A stretch of 64,000 nucleotides of DNA, taken from Schizochytrium sp. TIO01 (taxonomy: Eukaryota > Sar > Bigyra > Thraustochytrida > Thraustochytriidae). The translations under genes and the position numbers were made by a program. Under the pieces are notes generated by a model. That model was not told the origin of the DNA. It was given only the letters and a program-made list of their open reading frames with translations, and did no database searches. The stretch is from positions 1,627,001 through 1,691,000 of the forward strand of contig SMSO01000033.1 in the NCBI GenBank assembly GCA_004764695.1, read 5' to 3'. Every line of letters begins with the position of its first letter. Positions within the stretch are counted from its first letter, which is position 1. This document shows positions 1 through 15,000 of the stretch, piece by piece.

Positions 1-3000
1 ACCCATACCATGAACACTCACCCAGGTACCACCATCAGTAGGGCCATTGTCAGGAGAGAGCGAAAATATCTGAGGCCCATTCACGTATTGTAAAACCTGG
101 GCTCCATCAGAAAAGTCCACTCCATTATGCGTTACTTCTACAATAACAGGGCCAACTGCATGGGCAGGCGCAGTGCAGCGAATCTCTTTGCTACTTATAT
201 AAAAAGCAGGTACCAGAGCCTCGCTGCCTCCAAATTTGCATGCAAGAGCATCTGTATTCACAAAATAGTGTCCAAGAACCACAATTTCGAAGTTGCCCTC
301 TGTGTATCCGATCTCAGGAGAAAGTCTAGTGACTTCTGGACGACCAACATTCCGAAGGCGGTAAACCGGTGTGTACAGAACCTCTCCAGAGTCACCCTTT
401 GACTGCAGCTGCAAAATCATCTCATTTCCAGGTTGATTAGATAGAGATGGATTAATTTCACATGACAAAACTTTGGAGGCCGCATTTGAAGACAGCTCCA
501 CACAAGATTCACTTGCAGCGCCTTCTAAGTCTAGTAGACTATGGGAAGTGAAAATAGGGGAAACCTCAGCAAGCTCAATTTGAACAACCGTACCATCAAC
601 AAGGTCACTAAGTTCTGGGGTGACCTTGACCACTTTGGGGGCGCGAACATATGAGAAATCAAATCCAGTCTCCACATAATGCTGACCACCATCAAACGAT
701 ACCTGAACTTTTGTAGTTTGTACAGAGTGACCAGGGCTGGGTGGAACAATACAGGCTACTGTTCTAGAAACTTTGTCGAGCACAGCACGAGATGCAGAAT
801 CCCCAATCGAACACATAACTGAAGCTTTTTGTAATGTTGATGCAGAGGCCTCGGAGAGGGTCATATATGTGATAATGCCGCCCTCTACACTTCCTCCTGC
901 TGGTGAAAGGCTACCAATGAATTCAGCTCGCCACCAGCGCAGAAGATTCAAAGAATTGGATAGTTCTTGGCCATTCAATGTCAACTGAACAACCGAATTT
1001 TCGACAGTGACGCTCGATGCAAGGGGTACAGTGCACTCGGCTTCTTCACTGCTTATCATGACTGCCTGTGTAATTGCTGTGCTTCCATCCGGGTCTGTAA
1101 AAACGCATCGCATTGTTTCCATCTCCTGTCTGAAGTGATTACCAAAAAGCTTGATTGTCACTCCACCATCAACGTGAACTATACTCGGAGACGAATTATG
1201 TAAGATAGGATCGCGAATGTAATCAAAACGAGCAATTTCCGTTGTCGTTGCCCCAACAAGAGTGATGTAAGCATAATGAACCCTGTCGTCAGGACGCGCC
1301 GGGACAATGCATTCAAGACGAGTCTCAGTCACCGAAATCGCTTGCACACGTATGGCATCGCTTGCATCACCGCGCATGCGAAACTCGCAAAATTCTGTTT
1401 TGAGAAAGTTTTCTCCAGAGATTGCGAGGACAGTTCCACCCAGAAAGCTGCCAAAAGTAGGAGAGATATTAGATAGAGTTGGCGCTGCTACAACAGTCAG
1501 CTTTAGGGTCTCTGTATTTAATTTGGGTTTGTGGTACTCCACTCCATTTCCTCCACTGAGCTCAATTGCAAGTTCAAATGAATTCTCTTGTGGTCCAAGC
1601 TCACCAAGAGTTGACGGTGTCCGGCAAAGAGCTTCCGTTTCGCTCAGAATTGTTGCAGGGGTCATGACTAAACCACCAAAACGACACCAAATCTCACTAC
1701 CGTTCTCGAAATCCTTCAATGGAAAGAGACTTCCAAATAAAGTAATAGTTTCACCACCAAGGTTCCGCACAATACTGGGGCTCATCTGAATAATTCTCGG
1801 TAAAGGCACATAACGAAAGATAAGGGGTCCATTTACTTCAAGACCAACAAAGTCTTTCTTTCCATTCAAAAGAACGCTTACGATGACATTCTGGGGACTG
1901 TGCTTCGAAAAGTCTGGAGATAAACATTCTAGCAGTGTACTGCTTCTCCGCCTAGCATTCACCAAGTAACTCAAAGTTCCTTGGTTGAATTGGCAATGCA
2001 ACTGTCCAGATGCAGGAAAGCCAGAGCCTCTAATGAGCACAACTGTACCACCATACATCGACCCTGATGTTGGTTGAATTGAACGAATAACTGCCTGCGG
2101 TACTGAGGTGAATATCTGTTCGCTGATAGTCCAAGGACGACCATCCTCAATGCTTGCAAGCCCTACCCAGATTGTTCGATTTGTTAAAAACCGATGATGA
2201 TTTTCATCATCTTCGGCAAAGTCAGGTGTTGAGCAATGTCCTTCACTACCATGGAAATTGAAACTTTGCTGCAGTGTAAAGTGTTTGGCCTCCGACGCGA
2301 CGATGCTGAGCTGGGTTATCACCTGCAATCCAAGAGAAGCTACACACCAGCATGTCATGAAGAAGTCTAGGCACAGGATTATCCAGGGTTAAATTTAATT
2401 CTGTGCCGCCCCTCAACTGTCCAAAAGATGGACTTATGCTGATAAGATCCAATGGCGGGAAAGCCGTAAAGCTAATCTCTTGAGGTGCGTGAGATATATG
2501 AACACCGGCAATGAGAGATGATCGCAATGATACTGATACTTTACGATGCGACGTTGCTTTTTGAAGTGGTATGAATGAAAGAGGACAAATAACTTTGTCT
2601 AAAGTTTCATCCAGTGCTGCTGGAGTTTCTGCCCTAAAGTCATTATCAGCTGTAAATGAGCACATCAAAGCATATCGATGATCTGATGCATATAAAAGTT
2701 CAGAATGAACAATAGAAAGCTCAACAGAGCTCGGTTTCGTAGCATGTGTCGTTATATATCTCGGCTCGACCTCTCGGAGTTCTACCAGGGGCAGAACTTG
2801 AAGCTCTGCATAGTCAAGAACAGAGACGGCATTTGGAGTATTCGAAACTCGAACCAGGTAGACGCGCTCTGATTCGAGCGTTTCGGGTACAGAACAACGG
2901 ACTCTGTGTCTCGAGACAAAACTTGCTTCGGTTGACATAAAAGAGTCGCTATGCTCAGACAAAGGGTCCTCGAAAACGCAAAGCAGAGCTTGGTTGCTAG

Positions 3001-6000
3001 TAGAGCTAACAGAAAAGCCATCTCCTATTACATCAATGGTTGTTCTTCTGTTTGCAAACGTGCTCGATGGTTCAACAGCACGGACTACAGGAACAGAGTA
3101 AAACGTATAGGGTGCACCTCTGGACGTCGATGACCATTGAGCTCCATTGTTATAAGAAACAATAATACTCGTTGAAAGATGTACGTCTCCACTTTTGAGC
3201 TCCACAGCTGGAGCTTCGCAATAGAATCCAAAATCATCTGGCCTTTTCGCTGCAATTTGCGCAAATGGCAATTTCTCGCCAATTTTAACAAATCCACAGT
3301 GAGTAACCTTCTCATGATCAAGAACTCCTGTCATGTATATATGCTCTCCACCTTCGGTAGTCCCTAAGGTGGGATTTGCATTTGCATGAGCTTCGCTTAG
3401 GTCGTCAAAGTAAGTAAAAATCGAACCACTCTGCATTTCACTGTAGACTTTTCCATTCCATGATATTGAGAATTTGACCTCGTCTGACCCTTGCTCAGTG
3501 TTGGCAGAAGCTGGTGTGATACATGCGAGCCGACGGTACGATGGTGTACCTGAAAGCTCTGTTGCTTCAACCAAAGTGTTTCCAAACCTGCATGTGAAAC
3601 CTTGGGGACCATAGTATGCATCCAATATGCCTCCCCACAAGAATTTTACTTCGACCAATGTGCCGCCCGATCGGGGACCTCGCAAAGGCTCCGCGCTCAA
3701 GACACTAAGAGGTTCTGCGATAGAGATTGTATCACAAGCGACATCAGCACCGCCGTTTCCCGAAATGCATACCTCCAAGCTAGCAAGAGAACTCCACAAC
3801 ATCTCTGTGATAGAACCCATCTCACAGCTTGCGACATTATCTGTCTCAAGATATGAGATTGACTCGGTTATCGTATCATGTGTTTCAGGATCACGAAATA
3901 CACATGCCAATGTGTCCATTATTGGGAAGCCCTCTCCTCTTATATGGAATAAGGTGGACTCAGAAAATCGAATCACGTTAAAAGGCTCTATTCCCTCTGG
4001 AGCAATGAGTAGAACAGATTGGTATTGAAAAGATCCTCGGTATAACACATGGCGAGAAATCGTTTCTAGCAAAGTTACGATGACACTCTCACCATCATTT
4101 CCTTCTGGAGTTTGGCATGAAAGCGTAGAACTATCTAATTGGTAAGCGGGGACTTCACTTGCATCGGACCCAAATGTGCACGACCACATTGCAGCCCCGG
4201 CTGACAAAGCAATTCGCATATTCTGAAACTGCAAGACAGTTCCTCCACTGGCAGGTCCAAACTGTGGCTTCATTGTCCCATCAAAAGAATGAGCAACAAA
4301 TGTGAACTTCTGGTCTGGAAAGGTGTAAAAATCCTCCCCATTAAGAGTCACGCCAACAGAAACAGTCTCTTCCTCTTTTGTTGGCCACCCAGGGGATAGA
4401 CACTCTACTTCGACACGACGCAGATCTGAAATTTTTGCTGAAGAACTGAGTATTCGGCCAGGGACAGATGCAGAAGTACCAAATCTACACCTAATCAGCT
4501 CAACAGACTCTTCAGTGTGTTTCAGGTCTGTGTAGAACTCAACACGAACCTTGATTCCACCAAGGGCGCTACCTCGAGATGGTGTTACAGTCTTTGTTCC
4601 AAGTACTCGATAGGGCAGGAAGACAAGGTCTTTGGATTCGCACAATGCTGGTAAAGGTTGTCCTCTAGAGGTGACACCAACTTGAACCGGTGACCCACTA
4701 TTCCCGAATGGTGGAGACAAACACCACAGTTCAGTCGGTGATACATAGTGTGCTTCGGTACTTAAAGGAATTGCGGTAGCTGATCTTGAAAGAGTAAACG
4801 TGCACATCAAGGAATAACTAGGCTTAAAGTCGAAACCCTTAATACGAATGCGCGTTCCACCTTCCCAGGGACCTTTCGGAGTTTGAAGACCTAATAAGTA
4901 AGGTGGTGCAGAGTATGTGAACGAAAGTTCGTTTGAAGAATAATCGACACCTCCATTAGTCGAAATCCTCACTTTCACCTCCGCGGGAGAAAGATCAAAC
5001 GCAGGAGGACTGACGCACGATACCAAAGAGGAAGAAACTGCATTCCCTTTGACAACAATATCACCAAATTTACAGGTAATATTTTCTCCAAAAGGTTGCT
5101 TCCAGATACAAGAGCTTGTACTCCTCCCGTAGCAGGCGCTTCAAATGGAACAATAGACTCGAGCTCCGGGACGTGTCGATACGTGAATTCCCCAACATTG
5201 ACATAGCTCTCTTTGTCCAAAGATACCTTAAGATCAATAACAAATTCTGATTGCTCTTGCGTTGCCCATTTTAAAGCTGGTGCTATGCAAAGAAGTATAC
5301 CATTATCCACCAGCGTTGCCTTCACAAGACCAGCAGAACCGAATTGGCAAACTGCATCCCCAAGCTCTACTCCACTTAGCATACTTCCATAGAGATATAC
5401 TGGGGAGCCACCAAACAAAGGCCCCGACTTCGGTTCAAAGTTATCAATTCCGATACCATCGAGAACTTGGAAGGCAAGTGTTTTAGACGACTGCCGTTGT
5501 GGCACCTCCATGCCCTCTAGAACTAAAGAAAATGAATAAATACCTTGGCTCAAACTTTCTGGAACCTTGCACGAAAGAAGACTGGACGAGTGACGGCGAG
5601 CATCTGAGAAATAATCTGCGATTCCACTCTTAACAAATTTGCATTGAAACATATGATCATTTGAAAGGTCCGTGATATTGGGAAACCCTTCTCCTATAAT
5701 ATGCATAGTACTAGCCCCTGCTTGACTGTTATAAGAGAGAGGCCAAATGTTATGAACGAGAACCTTCTGATGATAAGAGAAGTGAAACTCCGATAGAGTT
5801 TGGTCTTCGTGTAGTAAAAGGCGGACAACTATGTCATCTGCGTAGCTCATTTTTGATCTCGACGGAGTGGTGCACATCCACACATTTGTTTCATTGGTGC
5901 TAGCCTTGGATACAGCTCCGTAGGACTTTACGTTTGCATGAAGGGCTTGAAACTCACATTTAAGAGTTTTTAATTCATCTTCCAAAGACTCTAAATCAAG

Positions 6001-9000
6001 TGTATTATCCCAGAGGAGTGAAAATCGAATGGAAGTTCCACCGCGAGCAGGACCTGCCCTGGGAATAATATTCTGAACCTCTATTGGTGGCACGTACGTA
6101 AACTCTCCAACACCGATGGCGTCCACTCCGTTTGTTGACAAGCGTATGTTGACTTTACCAGTACTAACAGCAGCTGGAGTTAAACATGTAACAGAATTGG
6201 GACTAAGCCAAGTCGCAGGAACTGCAATGTAACCGAACTCACAACGCAAGAGAGGTGAACGAGGGATGTTTGTACCAAAAATAGAAACTGCAGTACTGCC
6301 AGATTTCCACCCAAAAGATGGCGCAAAGCCTGCAATGGTCGTGACAGGATGAAACACAAAAGGCCATGGAAGAGATCCCGAGAAGTCAACTCCATTGCGA
6401 GAAATACTGATCAGAGCTGAGCCAGGCTGACTTACTCTGGGAGACTCACAGTGAATCTGAGACTCACTTACAAAATTTCCCTGAACAGAGTAACGGTCTC
6501 CACCTGGAAATTCAAAACGACAGACCAGTAGATCTCTAGAGCTGAAATGGTAACCTGAAACCACAATTGGTGTTCCACCAAATGTAGACCCTGAATTAGG
6601 CGTCAGAGAATCGAGTATGAGATCGTCCTGATAAGTAAAAGGTATATATCCGGACGCGGAGGATGGTTGGTCGCCGTATACAATTTGAATGCCTACCTCG
6701 GTAGTTTCCAAAACTTGAGAATCTGTAATACGAAGTTGCTCCAAGGGTGGTGCTATACATATAATCTCTCGCGAGGAAATTACTGTTGCGGGTTCCCGGA
6801 CTCTCAATTCGCCAAAAATGCACGCGGCATTTAAAGGAGAAGTTTCGGTGTCACTAAGAGAATTGAACGTACCTAGAATTCGAATTGGCGTTCCTCCTGA
6901 TTTGGGGCCTATTGTTGGTTCAGCGCGAGATACCACTACAGGGGCTAATAACTGGAAAGGAAAGCTCTCCGCACTGACCCCAAAGTTACCCTGAAGTCTA
7001 ACCTTCACCATGCGTGAAGTGCCAGGTGGCAGCTCAGATGGCCAAAGTGGGCTCTCACACTCTGCCGTACCATGACTTAGAACAGATGCACTTGTATGAA
7101 CCTGCAACTGCTGATCCTGACTTGACCAAACACACAAAAGTTCATCATCGGTGGCAAACCCGGCACCATAGACTGTTACAGAGGCGCCGCCGAGACTTAG
7201 AGCGATGCTAGGAGACACTCCCAATAGTCGAGGAGCAGGAAGAACCTCTAGAACCAGCGTAGTTGTCCCATCCATGGATGAAATAAGTCTATGTTCAAGA
7301 CCTTCCAGAACCACTTCTACTGATACAATGCCCGGTGTCGTCAAGTTGATTGTGTCGCAAACGATTAGCTCTGACGACTTTACAATGGCTCTCGACTGCC
7401 ATTTCTTTCGCATGCTAGCCTCGTCAAGCACTGTAAAAAGGCAATTGTACGTAGAATTGAATCGGAAACCTTGGCCTTCAAATTTGAGAGAATTCTGCAA
7501 TCCAGGTTGGATGAAACGTTTATCCATGGTGCTTGTGAGAATCGGAGCCAGAAATACGGCAGTGTTAGCCGAAACTTCTGTAAGCGCATGCCCAGGGAAA
7601 TTTGGGGAAAACGAAAGTGTTGCATGCATAGAATGATGAAAGTCTATTCGATTCCTCATTATTGAACCGCTGCAACGAACTACGTGTGGCTGTGAGAGAG
7701 AAACATTAAGTAGAATGGGTACTTGACCACTACTTCCAAAAGTGATTGCGCAGACTGGAGCTACCATTCGTAGGGCTTGACTCTTTTTCAAGACAATATT
7801 GAAGTCAAAGAGACCCGTTTTTGGATCTACTATTATGTTGCTAGGTTTAATGCTATCAACGGCAAATCTCTCAACAACAGTGAGATTGGTTGAAGTATAA
7901 ACGTAGTTTTCACCATTGATTGCAATTCCCACAGGAAATGTGTCTCCAGGGCGCGCCTCTAGCAGAGCGGGAAGGTGGCATTTGATAGCTGTAGCCGAGA
8001 GAAATGATGCGGCAATGTTGTAGCCTTGGACACGGCACATTAGAGTCGTGGCTGGCAGAAATCCTGAGCCGTGCACAACTATGTCTTCGACTAAAACTCC
8101 AGAAATCTGCGACGGAATCAAAGCTCCTAGCCGAGGTTCGGCATACACATCAAGGTGCCCAACCTCAATGCGGTAGAGAGGAGAATCATGTTGCAGTGTT
8201 ACGCTCAGACGCTGAGCTTGGAATTCTTGTTCAGATACAGCCTTTGGAACAGCGCATTTGATTTCACTTTCTGACACAACGACTGCTGCACTCTTTTGTT
8301 TTCGGTCACTAAAGATGCATGTATAAGATTTTGAAAGCATAAATCCTTGACCAACGATTCGTAGTACCGCTTCGCCATCTTGCGGAACCATTGTAGGTTC
8401 AAAGTATTCAGTGACGCCGAATGATGACCATGCTTCTACAGGAACTTGTACGTCAATCCATTGTAAGCCATCGTTGAGGGAAATCCGAATGTATTCAGAA
8501 GGAATCTCGGGAAGGGCGCACACAAGCAGATTTCCAAAGTCCAGATTTACCACAGCAAGATGATTTTCTCGGCTGTCTTTACATCGGATGGAGTAAGATG
8601 TCAAGTCATCAGCAAGTTCAGTGTTAATTATAAACACACCGCAACGCCCATGAAGAACGCAGTCCGAGACCTCTTGAAAAGAGATCGTAGGAGCTCTCTC
8701 TAGCACAAAATAAAGCTCGGAGTTAGAAATTTGGCTTTCACCTGGCCGATCCGTTACCCTTATCGACACAGTTTTATGTCCCGCTCCCGAAGAAAATAAA
8801 CCCGACGATAGTGGGCATAAAAGTGTACTGTTGTTAACAAAAGAGGCATTTTGCACTTGTTCGATATCGTTGTCATAAAGACAAAAAAGTTGTAAGTTTG
8901 CAGGAAAGTTTTTGCCGTATATTTTCAAAAATGAAAGAGGGGCGCCTAATCCTGCAAAAATCATTGCAGATTCTACTTCAACTATTTCCCAGTAAGGGAC

Positions 9001-12000
9001 AAGTTCAATTGAAACAGAGCTTTGTGAAAAGCTCTGACCCTCATCGATCGAGACGCAAATTTTTACATTGCTCCATGCACCAAAATAGTCATGAATACCC
9101 TCCGGTAACCAGCATATTGCCTGAGAAGCACTCAGAGTGTGCCCAGGTGAAACCAAAGCATATGTTGCATTCTCATGACACGAAAAGCAGTCTCTCAAAA
9201 ACTTGCATTGCAAAGAACCAGAGCTAAAACCAGACCCCGACAGTTCGATTACGTTTGAAGATACCGTAGGGGAATAAGGCAGCACTGAAGTTGTCGACTG
9301 TTCCACAAAAGGTGCTTGCCGAAAGGTGAAAGTTCCAAGAGCAACTACATCTACCCCATGTTGCAGAACACGAAGAGTTGATATTGTAGGTCCTTTTTGC
9401 TGGGGTGTGATACATGTGAGTCGCATTCCATCTTCAGAAAGTGTGTGCACAATTCCAAATTTAGTTTGACCTTGTGAGTTTATAAATTGGCATTCGATGG
9501 TGGACTTCGAAGATTTGATGGGCGAAGCAAGTGTCACTGTAACCAGCGTGCCTCCAAGGATAGGACCCGATTTCGGAATGAGCTCAGTAGTGTTAGCGTT
9601 TGAATGACTGTAGTCACTCAGGCTTCGACGCCTAAATCGAAGATGAAATGGGAGGGATTCAACTTGTACATCTGCACGAGAACCAAACAGCAGATGTAAT
9701 GTCACATTTTCATTCCGGAAGTCCATCTCTAGTGCAGATGGGACCACACAAGCAACTATGTGTTTGTCAATAACCATGGCCGAAGTTTGTACCATACCAA
9801 AGTCACAGTTAACCGGAATCTTAAGAGGCAGCATAGATACATGAAGGTTAACCAATTGACCAGGTTCAGGTATTTCAGGATCAGTACGCAAGATTGAGAC
9901 ATCTCCAATCGCTTGAATACTGACGAAGGCGATCTCGTTTTGATCGCCATATTTCTGAGAGATTATAACATCTTGTAGATTGTCATCGGGCCACTGGTTA
10001 ATGTCGTTTCGTACATAAAGGCGTGCAAGGTTGATCTCAGCCTCTTGATAGCCCAAGAATGGGATAAACCCAGGGATTTCACATGACACCATAGAATTAG
10101 AATGGTACAATACACGCCTTGATTTTATACACGATGAAAGCTTAGCATCGCAAATTGCACACCCCAAATCTATGGTGGAAGAAAACCCTGCACCCGATAC
10201 TCGCACAAGAGTTGCTCTAGTCGCTGAGATAGTCTTTGTTTGTGGGTTTGCGACAATAGCTTGGGGGGCCCTGTAGACTTGCAATTCCTGCCCATGGTCC
10301 CAAAATACTGTTGCACTATCCCGTTCAGTCTCGCCGATCTGTAGAGATACTGCATTGAGATCACTGCACTTAGCTGAGCTACACATGGGGACTTCACAAA
10401 CAATGTCCCATGTTTTATTCACCAAACCCTCTTTAGAGGATTTTGCGCAAACTCCTTTACCTTCTCCAACTTTTGCAAAAAAGGGCGTTTCCAGGGAAAT
10501 TAGTTTGTCGAACTGTGTTACACATGCCTCTACGAGTTTCAGTCGTAGTGTGAAAGGTGAGTAGGGGTCTGCCCATGCTGGAGCTGCGTCGACAACGACT
10601 GGATTACTAACAGCCTCAAAGAAGAGTGGACCTTCCGAACGAACCCATGATGACTCTCCTGATGGTGATTCACTGCGGACACGGATGTAGAATGCACCAA
10701 GTGAGTGAAACGCCGGGGATCTGCATTCTAAATGATGAGAATCTTGCCAGAATGCAGATGTGCTTGCAACTCGGTTCTGCCCTTCAACCGAATAAAAATC
10801 ACAGGTGTACAGAAACTCCACGAATAGGTTACGACCACTGATGAGAATGTGAGTCCCCCCACTTTGAAATCCAATAGATGGTTCATTGGAAACAATGGCC
10901 AACTCTGGAATAACACTAACTATTGCAAACGACTCGGTGAGATCAGCAAAGTTCGACGTCACGCGAACTTCAAACATTGTCTCATTTTCGTAAAGAAGAA
11001 GATCAGATGGCACTGGACAGTGCAAAACACTAGAAGAGATGACCACGGCTTGTGATGGGATCCCATCTACCAAGTTATTGTGCTCTTCAGATGCTTTAAA
11101 CCACATGCAATGCGTATGATCAACACCATCAACAAGAAAGTCTGCTCCGTTCATCGTGATTGTCGCCGCATTCTCTTTTTCAGAGGACATAACTTGCACA
11201 ATAGATGGCTCCACAGAGAAGATTTGCGGTTGTGCAACAAAATGAAATACTGCAATGCTCGATGAAGGTGTTTGTACAAGAAGATCATGCGCAGAGTTTT
11301 CGCGAAGTAAACGAATACTCAGGTAAACATCTTGTTCTTGATCAACTGTGGGTGTTTGACATACTATGCCATTATCAAGTACGTCGGTAGCTTCCACGTG
11401 AACTTCATCTGAATTTTCAAAGGTATAGATACAAGCAAAATTAGATGGGCTTGGAAAGGACCTTACGAGCTCTGAAGATGCAAGGAAAAGATTGACCAAG
11501 GTTCCACCAGACAACGAACCTGATGCTGGGTCGATTCCGGTAATTTGAAATGGGTGTGCAGCTGGCCTGACAACGACATTAAGATCCACAAAGGATTCCG
11601 GCGTTGTAAACGTGGAGAGTTCAACTTTCATTTCAGTTGAAGAGTCAACAAGCAAAGGAAGTGGGCATAATACAACACCCTCGCTTTGGTCAATATTAGC
11701 TGAACTCACCTCTTGTCCATTAAACCTGCAACGGAGGGCTATCGGAACTTGTAAGTCAACAAGAGTCTCTACAAGAGCCAAAGATGCATCAGTCAGAGTG
11801 AGGATGAGCTCTGAACTGGAGCTATAATCACTCCATGCCGTTTGCGTGGATACCAAACCTTGTTCCACCACTGAAAGTACAGACTCTGGCAGCATAGCAA
11901 TACGTACAGACTTTGTTGAATAATCCACACCGTTGTAGGATACGTCAAGATATACAAAGTCTTCACTAGCAGACCAGGTAGTACTATCGAGGGCAGCTTG

Positions 12001-15000
12001 AATTGATGCGACTCCAGGAAATGGGCAAGTAATCATTCCTGGAGCTGGACCAAAAAATCCTGTTTCAACCTGAAGAAAGTCGACTGGAGCACCTATGCTC
12101 TCATCCTCAAAGATGACCCTCTTGTAGAATCTATAACGACAATGTGGAACAATTGGTATATTCCAAGCTCCTCTATTTAATCTCAACTCTGTCTCGAGCA
12201 TTACTTGAATTGATTGTGATATGTCGGACGACATGCTTACAATATGAGTTACTTCTGTCCCAGTCTCATCTCGACTAACAACTTGAGGGGGCTTTGCGAA
12301 TGAGACAGGAAAGCCCTGTCGCTCGTCAAGCAACTTGCCAAGTTCTCCAGAAGAAACTTCATGCTGTGTAGCGAGATATAATGCGCATCCAGTTTTGAGG
12401 GCACCAGATTCTCGAAACTTCAAAGGTAAACTAGGGGACATACATTTACCAGTGTAAGATAAATTTGAAGCACCAAGGGTGAGTTCATCGCACTTGAAGA
12501 CACACTGCCAAGACAAAGTCTCCGTGTCCGGTAAAACTGTCGAAAATCCTACTGTTAATTCTGTACCTTCCTCTGAGAGGCATGAGGATGGGACTGATTC
12601 AACAATAGCAGGAAGTTCAGAAATTGATATGTCAATCGATGGGAAGTTTTCGAGTGGCTCCAAGTCATTAGCGCAGATGCGTAACCTAGCTACATTACCT
12701 AAATCGCCAATGACCTGCCATGACTCAGGCATTTCACACAGAACTGTTGTTTCGTTTATAAAAAAAGCTTCCGTAAATGCAGGCGTAGCACCGGTCAAAT
12801 AGCAGTATTGCGCACTTGCAGAAGTAAACTTATCTCCCTGCAATACCAACGTTTGTGGAGAAAGAACTTTTCCTGTGTGATCTACAATAATTTGCGGAGG
12901 CATTGTGGTAGACAAATTTGCTGATTCAATAGTCTGCATTCCGGTAAGGATCGGGAGAGAAAAATCAGCGCCGTTATTAGTACTAACTTCAACTGTGAGA
13001 CCAGCAAGGACTTCCGAGAAAAAGTTGGCAAGATCTGGTGTGATACAAACGAGCCTACGACGACCATCGATGTGAGCTATATATCCCAGGGTGTTGCCTA
13101 AGATAGTATTTTGATCACTAGCAAAACGACAAATGGGTGACGCATCAAGGGCTTCGAATCCATATCCATCCAGTATTACTGGCGCACCACCATAAGAGGA
13201 GATAAAGCTGGGTGCACTTGCTGTAACAAGCCTCAAAGGAGTGACAAAAGAGAATTGCGAGGCGATGACGACTTCTCCTGTTACCTTATCTTGTACTTGT
13301 ACTACGGCTTGTTGGGGATAAGTTTGGTTCAGGTATACGCTTTCTACATTGGGAGTGAGGCAGGCAACACTTGAGTTTTCAACCCACGCCAGAGCTTGAA
13401 TAGGAGACTCTCCAGGATTTGTGAATTCGAACGAACATACTAATGATCGGTCTGGATCGACGTCGTTAGAAATCGGAATGTTCAGCTTAGTTCCTCCTGA
13501 CAAAGGACCTGAGAGAGGAGTTCCAATTGGTAACGCATTTGAAGGCGCTGGCACTACCACGAGTTTGAAAGAAGAGTCAATACTAGTGCTGCTAGCATGA
13601 AAAGAAAGAGAAATACTATATTGCCCTGGCGTAAAAAGATATGCTGGTACTTCACACGAAAGTTCTTCTTCTGAAATGAATTTCGCACGTGTATAAAGCA
13701 AGTTAGGTCCAAAGACGCAAGACATTTCCACTGCAGGTACAAAGCCAAAACCAAAAAGTCGAAGATCGTTGCTTTCTCCAGCACGAATGTTCAACGGCTT
13801 CACACTAGTCAGAGTCATTGGGGCATGGATATACACAGGCGTTAAAGAGGGTGAAGAAACCTCATCCGCACTGTTACTGACCATTACTTCAAGACTATCG
13901 TACTTCTTCTCATCCGAAAGGGGCGCAATTGAAATCGGCTCGCAGAGTACCGATCTACCATCAGATGAGATGATACCAACTACCTTTCCTGCCACATCTC
14001 CAAAATGACAAGATAAGGAAGGCGAGCTAACTAAACCATTCGCATGAATGCGAAAACTAATTGCTGAAGTGCCAGCTGGTATGGCGGAAGGTGTGACCCT
14101 GAAGATCTCCGGTCGGGGTGCATAATTAAATTTGACTGTGCCGTACTGTCCTTGGTCTTGCTCCCAAAATGCAACGCGAAGTATTGCCACACCCTGAACA
14201 CCATGATTAGGAGTTACACAAGTCAGGTGGGTGCCATTAAGAACCTGTGCAGGCCTCGACACTTCAGAAAAACTAGCATGAGATGCGGTGCTTTGGAAAA
14301 TACATCTGGGAGCAAACACTTGCAGAGTTGACAAGTACAGGTCAAAGCCTTTGCCATCAATCGTAATTACAGTTCCTCCATAGATATCGCCAAAACGAGG
14401 CACCACATGAAGAAGACGAACATCGGAGATACCCTCTGCAGCAGCTGATGTTCCACTTGCTTTTACAACTCGAACAAATGGGGCTGTTTCTAAGGGACTA
14501 AAGTCAACACCATTGAGAGAAATTCTCACGGCAGTTTCCTCAACAACATTACCAGTGCTTATGAGTCTGTTATATATATGTCTAGGCATGTTGCACTCCA
14601 ATGTCTGTGCCTGTTCGTCAACAGTAGCTTCACTTGTTGCTATAATTGGATCTCCAAAACCGCACTGCATTGTTTCAGAAAACAGAAGATTGGAACCACG
14701 CACAAGCAGAGATGTACCTTCCGTTACGATCGAGGGCTCGACAGATTCTGCTCGGGGCGAACGTTCTAAAATCTGAATCGGTAGCCCTGTTGAAAGGGCT
14801 TCCTCTGTGTGAACAGTAAGCAGAATTGATCTCCACCATCCAGACATATTCTCCGAGATGCTGGACTCAAATTGAGTAAGTGAACACCCAATCACATCTA
14901 CACCTGGTTGAATATGAACCGGGACGTCTACAACTCTAGATCCTTCGTTTTGAAAGAACCTGCAAAAAATAGAATCAGAGCCAGACTCTGCAAAAACTTT